Shown: piece after piece, positions 1-9,676 of the stretch
How positions within the stretch are numbered: position 1 is the first letter of the stretch
Layout: every line of letters starts with the position of its first letter
DNA from: Neoscytalidium dimidiatum
Lineage: Eukaryota; Ascomycota; Dothideomycetes; Botryosphaeriales; Botryosphaeriaceae
Assembly: GCA_037367355.1 (NCBI GenBank)
Contig: CM074695.1
Coordinates: forward strand, 3,906,001 to 3,970,000
Direction: 5' to 3'
Length of the DNA stretch: 64,000 nucleotides
Translations under genes and position numbers: made by a program
Notes under the pieces: generated by a model
Told to the model about the DNA's origin: nothing
What the model saw: the letters and a program-made list of their open reading frames with translations, nothing else
Database searches by the model: none

Positions 1-521
1 TCCGATAAAGCGAGAGAGATGGGCGTGAGCGAAAGATATTGCATGCGGGTCGGATCCGGTCGGTCGAATAGAATAACTTGCACGTTGAATTCTCCCGGAC
101 AGTATATCCTTGGAAACTTGGTGGACGGGGTCGTGTAGGCGACGAGGGTTTTAGGATCGAACGAAAGAGGGGTATTGCTGGGATTGAGGATGCCGAGAAC
201 TTGCAGAGAGTTGTGTCCGCACCGCTCGAGAACGTTGCTCATGGGATATGGGGCATTGCGGAAGAGTGTGCCCACGCGCAGAGCATTGTCGACTGCTCGC
301 GGCTGTGAAAGAGTAAGCCTTGAACCACGTATATACCACCCACCCGTGATGCTCACCTCGACCTCGCGAAGGACGGTGACGACGAATATGTCCAGCTCTG
401 AGTTCCTCCATCCTACGAGCACGCCAGCAGTGGGCTTGGTGGGCGTGTCTGAGGGCCAGAAAATGCGCATCAACCCATTGTTCGTGACCATGTCAACATT
501 CCGCACTCCTGTCAAAAGGAC
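1..521 (-). CDS. Partial coding sequence running off the left edge, product unknown
   Basis: A reading frame stays open on the minus strand from about base 521 to the window edge once one intron is removed. The intron is 303-356 (54 bases, GTGAGC donor, TTTCACAG acceptor) and is in phase 0. The earliest ATG in the frame is at 491. The product contains stretches such as GLMRIFWPSDTPTKP and VGWRNSELDIFVVTVL, and later PRIYCPGEFNVQVILFDRP. I do not recognise the family. It could be a separate gene, or downstream exons of the small membrane-protein gene at 532-905. A join from the GTCAGT donor near 610 to the acceptor near 515 does not keep phase, so I leave them apart. Composition and the clean intron make coding likely, but the gene limits are uncertain. 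Confidence 0.45.
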
Positions 522-531
522 CCGCGTCGCT

Positions 532-905
532 TCAGTTGTTCGCGTGCGGAGATGCCTCCTCCGCCGGTTCGGGGGTGCTTGCGGTGATGTCAGCCTCAAA
601 GAAGCGGATGCGGAGCAGCGATTGACTGACCTCGTCGGCTTCGCGCGCGGCGATGCGGTCCACGGGGACGATGATGACGAAAAAGGCAATTGACAGGACG
701 ACGAATCCTTTGGCGGCACGCGTCTGCGCAGTCGGAGCTCAGTAAGGTGCTGCGGAGGGAGAGGTTGCGGAACGGGACGATCTACCACAACACCGTGGTC
801 CCAGGCAAAGATTGCAAGCTCATACAGACGTGTGACGAGGTCCCAGCGCGCGGTGATGTATCCAGCTACGAAGATGCCCGCGGTCAGGACAGAGAACGGG
901 TGCAT
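532..905 (-). CDS. Small two-pass membrane protein, unrecognised
   Basis: Two exons joined across intron 724-785 (62 bases, GTAGAT donor, GCGCAG acceptor, phase 0) encode about 103 residues. The start is the ATG at 905. The protein opens with a hydrophobic segment (SVLTAGIFVAGYITARWDL). After the splice a second one follows (GFVVLSIAFFVIIVPVDRIA), then a polar, acidic tail ending near SPHANN. This suggests a small integral membrane protein with two helices. I cannot name the family. The start is supported by the immediate hydrophobic segment and the correct splice phase. The reading could also be the 5' part of a longer gene that continues toward base 1. Confidence 0.5.
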
Positions 906-1685
906 CGAGCGGTGCGGGCCAGCTGTGGAGCGCAAGCTGTGATTTCGCTGGAGCGGCGCAAGCGCTAGAGGAGGCGCAGGGTCTTGGGGGTTCAGGAGAC
1001 GGGGAGGTAGGCTGCGAGGGCTGCGAGGGTTGCGGAGGACTTGGTGGGGAGCGGGCGAGCAGCCAGCAGCATGGCGAGCGCGATGCGATAGCAGGCCGTG
1101 CTCAGAGAGTGTATGAGAGATCTGGAAGCTCCTCGTGGCTGCGCGGCCAGGGCCACGCCCAGCCGACACCCATGTGCTCACACCTGCACACGCCCACGGC
1201 CGCGCCCACGGCCGCGCCCACGGCCTCACCCGCCGGCGCTCAGGGGCTTGGCGCAGCGCAACTTGACGGGTCGCAGGGACGCGCACGCAGCGCGTCACTC
1301 GTCCGCTCTTCTCTCGCAGCCTCGAGCCCGCTCGCTCATCTCATCTCGGCCGCGTTTACATTTCTACGCGCTCACTCCGGACCCGTTCACCCGCGCGTCC
1401 GCCATGTATCCAAGGTACAGTTCGCCTCCGCCCTGCGCAGCGCCGTGTCACGCCCCGGAGCCCGCATGCAGCGCGCGTCGCCCAAGCCGCAAAGTCGCGT
1501 CGCCCAAACCGCCGCATTCCTCGTTTCGGCCCGCCGCCAATCGAGACTCGGCTACACTAGCAATGTCCTCTTCCACCGGCTCCACCGCCTGATTCTCTGC
1601 TATTCTTAACTTCCCGAAGATGCTAACGCCGACGTCAAGACGCCGCTAATTGCCAGACTCCACGACTCTTCCCCCACGCTTCGCC
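906..1685. promoter_or_regulatory. Divergent intergenic region with a short GC-rich tandem repeat
   Basis: These 780 bases separate the minus-strand start at 905 from the NUP42 start at 1686, so they should hold the 5' leaders and promoters of both. Around 1190-1226 a 12-base unit (CGCCCACGGCCG) repeats about three times. Open frames here are overlapping and compositionally random, and I see no gene. Confidence 0.5.
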
Positions 1686-3395
1686 ATGGCCCCTTGCAAG
1701 TTCTACCTCCAGGGTAACTGCAAGTTCGGCGGTATGCCCGTCCTTTGTGCCTTTCTACGCCGCCCTCCCCATGTTGCTGACTTCCTAAAGACAGGTGCAA
1801 GTTCGACCATCCCGGTGCCAACCGTGGTAGTTTTCAAACCCAGAACCGCTTTGCTGCCTTGAACAATGCCAACCCCGGCCCCCAAGGTGGTAGAGGCGGC
1901 CCGCGAGGCGGTAGGTCTTGGCTCTGCTCCGCACTTATCCACCTTCCTGTCTTCAGCCATTGGAGAGCTCCTCTATCTATCTCCCCGTATCCCATTTCCC
2001 CGCCAGTGTAGTCTGCCGACGTGTTTTCCCAATACTTGCTTTCGCGTACCTCGCACTTGTTCTTTCCTTTCCTTTTTCCTATTGCTTAAATTCTATCAAA
2101 CATTTTTCAAGTTGGATCAGGCTGACAGGGTTCTTTAGGTCCCAGACAAGATTACAAGTCAGTGCAGTCGGATTTCCGATATCCTGATGACTTGCTGATT
2201 TCCTATCCAGATTTGGTTTGGATCCCGATGTGCTCAAGCAAGATCTGACGGGCGACCGCCCAGTATGGCCATTCTCGGTATACTCACCGTCACGGTCTGG
2301 CCCGCGGCACCTCATCGAGGGTCCGATCATGGAACAAAGCCCTGAGGAAATGCGCCTACGCTACTACGCTGCCATGCGGTCTGGAAACCCTCAACAAGCG
2401 GTCAGTGATTCGCAATGAATCCGCCAGCTGAAAATATTCATACTAAACTAGGATAGGCACAAGAAGAGACTCAGCTACTCGGCCAGGTGAACCAACAGAT
2501 ACAGAATATCCTTGGTGACTTGGATGGGGCTTGCAGATACGTTCAGGAAGGCGAGAATATCCATCCCAACAGACTTGACATTGGCAAGCCGGGCGCCACA
2601 GCTACGGGCCAACCAGCACAACAGCAAACGGGCGCTTTCGGTCAGGCTAAGGCTAACTTCGGACAACCTTCGGCATTTGGCGCTGCAGCAAGACCACAGG
2701 GACCAGCCTTTGGACAGCCGGGTGGCGGTTCATTCGGTGCTGCTGCTAGTCAACAGCAGAGCGCATTTGGAAGGCCGACAGCATTTGGAGCTTCTTCGAA
2801 CCAACAGTCGGCATTTGGAGCACCATCTGCTCTGGGCAGTGCCAACCCAGCATTCGGAAAACCGGCATTCGGAGCCGCTACGGGTTTTGGACAGGCTGCA
2901 AATACAGCCCCGACGACGAGCGCTGCGCCAGCATTCGGTCAGGCGTCGCAACCCGGCGCGTTCGGACAACCTGGTGGCGGAGGAGGTGCATTCGGCGCTC
3001 AGCCATCATTCGGTCAAGCAGCAGGAGGACCAGCTTTTGGCCAAGCATCACAACCAGGTGGTACGGGGGTGTTCGGAAAGCCGGCAGGAACACCAGGATT
3101 CGGTCAACCAGCCTTCGGACAAGCTGCCCAGCCAGCTGCAAGCAGCCCGTTTGGCCAATTAGGCCAGCAACAACAGCAGTCAGCAGGATTTGGACAAGCT
3201 GCCAATCAGCAAGCTGGAAACGGAGTGCTCGGGCAGCAACAACCCTCAGGCGGCGCTTTCGGCCAAGAAGCTGCAAAGCCGTCCCCCTTCGGCGCACCTT
3301 CTCAGCCACAGGCGTCGAACGCTTTCGGTGCACCATCGCAGCCAGCAGCAACATCTCCCTTCGGCCAGCAGCCCGCGACGAACGGCTTCGGCCAA

Positions 3396-3428
<33 letters not shown>

Positions 3429-3761
3429 CCCGACGCCGGCGTGCCCGGCGCAGCGCCTGGCGCTGACGTATCGACGTACACGACTCGCGGCGGTAACAAC
3501 CAACTCACGAGCTTCAAGGGCCAGCCTGTCCAGTATATCAACGAGAAGCCCTGCTACCGCCGGCCGGATAACGGTCAGTGGGAACGCATCTGGCTGCCGG
3601 ATGGCGCACCGCCGGAGAACGTCTATTGCCATGCCGAGCCGCAGGTATATGGCGGTGTGCTGAAGGAGGCATATGAATTCCTAGCCAGGACAGGAACTTT
3701 CAAGGACGGCATAATGCCGGAAGAGCCGCCGCCACATGCGCTGTGTGGATTTGATGTATGA
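1686..3761 (+). CDS. NUP42: FG-repeat nucleoporin NUP42/AMO1 with N-terminal CCCH zinc finger
   Basis: Five exons (1686-1731, 1791-1910, 2139-2157, 2211-2400, 2457-3761) encode 559 residues. The N-terminus is a CCCH finger split by intron 1: APCKFYLQGNCKFG joins DRCKFDHPG. Exon 3 is only 19 bases. A conserved helical segment follows (DPDVLKQDLTGDRPVWPFSV and EEMRLRYYAAMRSGNPQQA). About 250 residues of FG repeats in AFG, FGQ and FGA contexts come next, then a ten-residue glutamine run and a conserved C-terminal domain (SFKGQPVQYINEKPCYRRP to the end). In yeast and metazoa this family sits on the cytoplasmic face of the nuclear pore and helps Gle1 and the DEAD-box helicase Dbp5 in mRNA export; S. 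pombe Amo1 is the CCCH-bearing form. The family call rests on finger plus FG plus C-terminal domain. The exact symbol is by analogy. Confidence 0.85.
2139..2157 (+). other. NUP42: 19-base micro-exon of NUP42
   Basis: Splicing TTCTTTAG to this exon and out at GTCAGT joins GGC-G to GT-CCC and AA to A-TTT. This gives the uninterrupted reading GPRGGPRQDYKFGLDPD. Skipping the exon would break the frame. Confidence 0.7.
3399..3428 (+). repeat. CAG/CAA tract coding for polyglutamine in NUP42
   Basis: Seven CAG codons followed by three CAA codons give ten consecutive glutamines between the FG repeats and the C-terminal domain. The mix of synonymous codons at the 3' end would limit slippage. Confidence 0.9.
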
Positions 3762-4768
3762 TTGGATAAGGGTATGGATGGGTAGAGGCATGAAAAATCT
3801 GCGGTTATTGGTTTTTGGCTCTGTAACAGAACACGAACGGTTATTTGGCTGCTGCGCGTGAAGGGAAGGCTTTAGCAGGAGTCTTGCTTGCAGAAGAGGC
3901 ATGGGAAACTGGAGAACATAGAGGCGCCGAACCGATGGCTTGCAATCGTATCTCTCCAGATTTCTACCCGGGATTTAGGTCCTCCCTTTTCGATGGCGAA
4001 TAGCAGATGCATACTGGCAGACTGACACACGCTGAACTCGTACTCTTTATCGTGGAGAGTGGAAAAGAAAATAAGGAGTAAGACTTGTAACGAGGAAATA
4101 GAGTCTCGCTCAGGCCGTGACACATCCTGTCTACTTCACTATCGCTTCCTACGTTCGACGTCTCTATGCTATTGCGTTCGATTCTTTGCCTTTGCTTACG
4201 GGATCATTTGCAAAGCACAGATGGGCCAAGGGAAAGAGACACCTTATCGTCCGAGTGGTACGGCCGTCTTGGTTTTTTTTTTTATCGTTTAATTAGGGCT
4301 CGGGCTCGTATGCAGGGTGACCGAAAAAGGCGCAACTTCGAACGTAGGACACTTTTGCTGTCATGCATTTGTAATGCTTTGAAATCGGCTTTTCGGCTGC
4401 GGCCTGCGCGATTGTGGAGCTGTGTGCTCCCTCTGGGGGCCGGGCTTGCAAGGCTGCCCTGTGGGGTGCTTGAGGTATGTGCAGGGGGGGGGGGCCGAAG
4501 TGTGGCACGGCACTTGGTGCTCGCCGCACGCAGTGGAGGCGGACGCATGGTGGGGGTGGGGGGAGATGGGGTAGCAACGGTGGGGACATCTTTTTTTTCT
4601 ATTTACGTAGGCGGCCTCTCGATTATACTCATCTTGCGGTGGTTCAGGAGAATGAAGCAGTTAGTAGTGATGGTCAAATGATCTGATTCGTGTGCATTAC
4701 TTCTGCTTGCAGTCCTGGTGTTTCTCTCTTTGCTAATTTTTTTTTTCTTTCCTGCATCGCCTACCTAC
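3762..4768. other. Convergent 3' intergenic region
   Basis: This is the tail-to-tail space between NUP42 (+) and GRC3 (-), about 1 kb. It has several thymine runs (near 4268, 4588 and 4739) and a guanine run near 4486. It should hold both 3' ends. I see no gene in it. Confidence 0.5.
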
Positions 4769-7210
4769 CTACTTCACGAACCTCCTCAACCGCCTCTTCT
4801 TCCCCATCACCCCCTCGCTCTCCCCATCCAGCTTCTGCACCCATGGCCTCCCCTCCGCATCCACCTCCGTCCGAGAACTCTTCCCTTCACCTCCGCCTGC
4901 TCTCCTCCTCGCCTCCGCGGCGTGCAAATCCTCCAAATACGCCCACCCCGGCGTACCCATTCCCGTCCCGACCACCAACACCGTCCGCTCGGGCACCAGC
5001 TCCGCGACCAGGTGCTCGCACGCCGCCGGCACTATGATATGCAGCGTGCGCGCGTCGCCATCGATACTCCGCACCAGCCCGAGCGCAACGAGGTGCGACT
5101 GCTGCGGCGAGAGCGGCTCGAGATGCCCGCCTCCGCCCGCGGGCGCGACGTACGGGATGTGTTCGGTCGGGGTGCGGACGATGGCCAGGTCGCGTGTCGC
5201 GGCGGTCGGGGCGAGGGCGACGATGCCGACGACGGAGCCGTCGAGGACGGTGGCCAGGGCGGCCGGAGCGAGGGTTTCGCCAAGGGGCATGACGGCGAGG
5301 AAGTCGCGCGCGGAGGGGTCGGGGGCGGCGTAGGAGAGGGCGTAGGGCGGGCGCGCGGTCAGCGGCGTCGCGTCCCAGGATTGGTGGGGGCTGCTCTGCA
5401 CGGGCGCGGCGAGGTGGAAGTACGAGAGCGTTTGCATGTCGCGGAACTCGGCGGCTGTGCGGGCGGGAGGCGTGCCTGAGGGTTGGGACTGGATGGTGTG
5501 GAAGCGTGGGACGGAGGCGGAGGTGGCGGTGGCGCGGAGGGCGTCGAGCGTGCGGCCTGGCTCGTCGGTTGTGTAGACTATGTCGGTGAGGGAGAGGCGG
5601 TCAATGAGGGTAGTGAGGATCTGAAGGCCGGTGCCGACGGTCCAGCCTGGGGAGTTGATGATAATGGGGCCGTGGGTGTTGCCGAATGTGAGGTGCTTCT
5701 GGTAGTAGGTCATGAGATCCACGGCGCATTCGACGAAATGTTCTGGGTTGTCTTTTGGGCTATTGGCGCCGATAAAATGAGCACGGATTGTCCGTTGGTG
5801 GGATCCTGTGCTGGCGCTTGGGTGTGCAAACGGTGGGCCGAAGATTGGCTGTCGAAGTTCGATGAGAGATATCTGCCCCGGGGGTGAGTATTCTGGTTGA
5901 CCGGGGTCAAGGTCGAGAAGGAATATTGAATGCTGATCCGTCTTCATCGCTTCACGATCGATGGTGAACATGCGGTTCAGAAGCATCCTCGCGAAAGTGG
6001 ATTTTCCAGTGTTCTTCGGACCACAAACAAAGACACGCTCTTGGAAATCCGAGCCACTCTTCGACGCAGCGGAGCAGACTTTATCGATCACCTGATGCCA
6101 TCTGGGAGAGATCTCGAGATGATAGAGCTGCCGGCCAAGAGCGTCATCTGACAATCTATGGATCTGTTTAGTGCGTCAGTGGTAATTTCTTCGAATTGAT
6201 GGGAGGACTTCTGTTACGTTTTCAAACGACCAACGCTTCTTGTGACCCTTCAGGAAAGAGGTGTCAACAACATCCTCGGCTTTCCATAGTCGACCATGAA
6301 GTGGCGACAATTTCTCCAAGGTCGCCAGCTCACAATCGATGGACTTAAACTCAATTTCTGCTCCATCTGGCGATAGGCAATGGATTACTGGAAGAGCATG
6401 ACTGGCCGGAGCGAAGATCCGGTAGGATTGTGCGTTAGGACCAGCTCGCAGGATAGCTCCATATACAGTGACGACCCCCCTTTTCACGAAAACATCATAT
6501 GCTCCGATGTTAGCAAGTGTCTCCCCTGATTCAAGGCGAGCAGTCATGCCGCTGGCATTATTCTTGACCACCTTGCCGCGTTCTGGAGTCCACGATGACA
6601 ATTTAACATTAGGAGGTAAAGGTATTGGATCCTGAAAAGCATCATTGGCTTGCGATTTGGTAGAAGCTGGGAAGTTGGAGTCATCTCCGTCCTCCGCCCT
6701 GGGAAGATAACCTGGCTCGAGGTCTTCCAAGCTATCATCGCTTTGTTCCGCGCTGAGAGGTTGGGCTGCCGCCTCGAGAGCTCTCCTCCGTGCCTCAACA
6801 GCTGACACGGGATTCGACGCGGAATTTCCAGGGGGTGGAACAGTTTCTTGTGTGGCTTTCTGTCGTGTTTCCGTAGTAGAGATGGACTTTATAGAAAATA
6901 AAGCTGAGACATCCTGATCATCTGGCAGTGATGATACCTGTTGCTTATTCCTTTTCCTTTGCCTAGTTGCGGCTGTTGCAGGTCTCTCAGGGGCCGGAGA
7001 GCTGGATGCAGACGTGTCATTTGGTGAGGGCGCCTCATTACTGCTCAATTGCTGTATTCGAGCCCTCACCGCGGCGGCTGCACTTCTTGGAGCTGAACAG
7101 GCGCGACTGTCAGGCGTATTAGATCAAACGAATTGGCAAATTCGGGAAAACCTACGCTCCAAAGGAGTATCAGACCCCGACTGGTTGTCGGTCCTTCGCT
7201 TTTTGGCCAT
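4769..7210 (-). CDS. GRC3: Polynucleotide 5'-hydroxyl kinase GRC3 (NOL9 family)
   Basis: Three exons, read as 7210-7156, 7092-6218 and 6163-4769, give 774 residues. Intron 6164-6217 has a GTAACA donor and a CACTAAACAG branch/acceptor. A GTAGGT donor is paired with TTCAG for intron 1. A shorter 45-base intron (7107-7151) also keeps frame and would add six residues. The start MAKKRRTDNQ is a basic, nuclear-signal-like N-terminus. The first 170 residues are disordered. The kinase core has the P-loop GPKNTGKST, then LLDLDPGQPE (Walker-B-like) and INSPGWTVGTG. Grc3 phosphorylates the 5'-hydroxyl end left by Las1 cleavage of ITS2 during 25S/5.8S rRNA maturation. It works in the nucleolus with Las1 and has also been linked to Pol I termination. 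It is divergent from RPA34. Confidence 0.9.
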
Positions 7211-7421
7211 TTTACCGTTTGCTGCTCGATAGATGACGAGCACATGAGCAGCGGCAGCGGGAAGAATTGATTTGGCATGGGTGCGGAAGCCAAGAGATGA
7301 GATAAGATCGATCGACACCGAGGTTCACCGCCCTCGGCGACCAGCGCGCGCAAAACGCCGGGTCCTTTCGAAAAAGTTTCCCGCGCATAGTATATGCGAC
7401 TGCTATGCACCAAGCTCCAAC
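7211..7421. promoter_or_regulatory. 211-base bidirectional promoter between GRC3 and RPA34
   Basis: The two ATGs are only 211 bases apart and face away from each other. At 7296-7303 the sequence is GATGAGAT, a match to the PAC element core that marks rRNA/ribosome-biogenesis genes in yeasts. Near 7373 there is an A-run followed by T-run (GAAAAAGTTTC) that loosely resembles the partner RRPE element. Element identities are inference from consensus. The spacing and orientation are direct observation. Confidence 0.55.
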
Positions 7422-8848
7422 ATGTCCGCAGTGAAGAAAACCCCAATTCCTCTGCCTGGCAAGTTCGCCGCAGTCAGCGCCACACCATCCAAGCCCCCAA
7501 AGCATGCCGCGAAGCCAATTCCTCAGGACGATGATAGTTCCAGCGAAGAGAGCGGTAGCAGCAACAGCTCCGGTTCAGACAGCAAAAGCATCGCCGCGAA
7601 ACCAAACGATATGAAGAAGTCAGAAGGAAAGAAATCAAAGGGTGCGGAGCCCACAAGCTCGTCTGAGAGCAGCGACGATAGTAGCGAGGAGAGCGAAGAG
7701 GAAGAAGACGACGAGGAAGAAAGCAGTGATGAAGCTGCGCGAAGCAAAAAGACAGAAGCACCTAATAAGACGGTCGCAGCAAAGGTCGCAGCTTCGAGCG
7801 AGGAAACAAGCGGAAGCGATAGCGGTAGTGAAGATTCTAGCAGCGAGAGCGAGGAGGAGAGTGAGGACGAAACGGCTGCGAACAACACTCAGAAGTAAGG
7901 ATACAATAGCAGCACTCAATGTTGATGGCGCTAATGTATCGATAGTTCAAGCTCTTCAAGGCTACAAACCACCCAGTTCCGTCCCGCAAGACCTTTCGAG
8001 CCTCCTTCTGGCTTCAAGCATACCAAGTCCGGCCTCAACCCTTCCTCCAACCTCGCCAAACTCCTTCAGTCGACAGATCTTTCGAAAAAGCAAATCTGGC
8101 ATATCACCGCGCCGGCCGACATCGATATCGAGCAAATCAAACAATTTGCTCGGGGACAATCAGCGCTCAAGAAAGCTGCAATTGAACACAAGGGTGTAGG
8201 CTATGCATTCATCCCGGAAGAGAAGGGCACACGGGTCTCAGCAAAGCTTTTGGTGCCGACTGAAAAGGGATATTCTGCGGGTGGGCTGCCTTTTGTCGCC
8301 GCACGCAGAAACGCGCTTGCTAATCTATACTTGGGATAGTTCCTACTGACATTTCCGAGACGCTACATCTCCAGCAAATTGTGAATCTTCCGAAGCTGGC
8401 CGGAAAGAAATCGGAGGCTGCGCGGAGTACCGATGCAACGCAGAAATTCGTCGAACGCCCAGAGAAACCGGCAAGGCCACAGCCCGAAGGATTGCGCATG
8501 CGTTACAAACCGTACGGTTTTATTGGCGACCTCGCAGGTCCAAATGGACCTGACAACGAACGTGCTGTATATGCCCCAAAGCGCAAGCACGGCGATACGG
8601 ATAGGATTGCGGAAGCTGCAAGCTCGAAGAAATCGAAGAAGGACAAGAAGCACAAAGAGAAATCTAGCCAAGAAGACGGAACTGGCGGAGAGCCGATGGA
8701 GGGAGTCGAGTCTACGGCGGCAGCGAAGGATGGTGACGAGGCGGAGAAAAAGAAGACGAAGAAGGAGAAGAAGGAGAAGAAGGAGAAGAAGGAGAAGAAG
8801 GAGAAGAAGGAGAAGAAGGAGAAGAAAGAGAAGAGGCGTAAGGAATAA
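7422..8848 (+). CDS. RPA34: RNA polymerase I subunit RPA34 (A34.5)
   Basis: Three exons (7422-7894, 7946-8280, 8340-8848) give 438 residues. The first 160 residues are a Ser/Glu/Asp-rich acidic region. The RPA34 core follows (QFRPARPFEPPSGF, STDLSKKQIWHITAPADID, YAFIPEEKG, then ISETLHLQQIVNLPKL). The conserved end YKPYGFIGDL comes next, and the tail is almost purely lysine and glutamate. RPA34.5 pairs with RPA49 as the TFIIF-like subcomplex of Pol I and helps initiation, elongation and RNA cleavage at rDNA. The acidic N-terminal region is long for the family, and the KEK tail is coded by a 9-base tandem repeat. It is divergent from GRC3 with 211 bases between starts. Confidence 0.85.
8752..8833 (+). 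repeat. 9-base tandem repeat coding for the lysine-rich tail of RPA34
   Basis: The unit GAGAAGAAG recurs about eight times without interruption and encodes repeating EKK. Slippage in multiples of nine would change tail length without shifting frame. Confidence 0.9.
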
Positions 8849-9676
8849 TACCCGACAGAGGAGGTGAAGGATGGTCGCGGAGGATGGCAATCAAAAGCAT
8901 GGGATTGGAGCAGGTTCGGGGCTTGTCGGTGTCTTGCCAAAAAAGGGATTCATAGGGTCCAGGAGTTTATCCGGGAGTGTACAGCATTATTCTAGTTTCA
9001 CAGACATTCAGCGTCACAACAAGACGTCTGATTTACCCGATAGGCTTCTGCAATACAAGTAGGCACTGCCCTACACGGAATAGCAGGCGAGCTACACAGA
9101 ACTAGCGTATCTAATCTTAGGGCGGCCGTTGGAGGCTGACGGAACGATGTGATGATCAGCCTTGGCGTCTGGGGTGGGCGGGCAGCGGGACGGCGGCGAC
9201 CACTTTGGTGGCACCCCTGTTGTTTTGATGCAGTTGGCTGAAGCTGCAAAGACACGCCGCCGGCCGAGCAACGCGCGCCCATGTCATGGAAAACACCACG
9301 CTCGACGCATTCGTTTCGCTCGTTCAGCCCTAGCTCTCCCTCTCCGCACAACCAGTCCAGCTGAGCCATCCGGCGCCCGCCCTGGCAATCACCCGTCGTC
9401 CCCGCCCGCCCTTGACTGTCGCGACCGACCGCTGCACACCACACCACACGCGCCCCCTTTGCGCTCCACGCCTCTTCCGCAATCGGACACCGCTGATCTC
9501 CTTGCGCCCAGACCTCCCGGCCGGCACACAGCAAGACAGGTAGCGGGAGATTGTAGCGCGCTCCGACCAGCGCCGCATCGCCCGATTCCACCGGTGCCCA
9601 AGCAGCAACACTATCGCACAACCCACACCGGCCCCGGCACGTTGTCTCCTGCTACACCACACTTTATGGGCCCCAG
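8849..9676. promoter_or_regulatory. Intergenic region, RPA34 3' end and apsB 5' leader
   Basis: These 828 bases follow the RPA34 stop and precede the ApsB-like start on the same strand. The second half is C-rich and pyrimidine-rich, as is common upstream of fungal starts. I see no gene. Confidence 0.45.
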
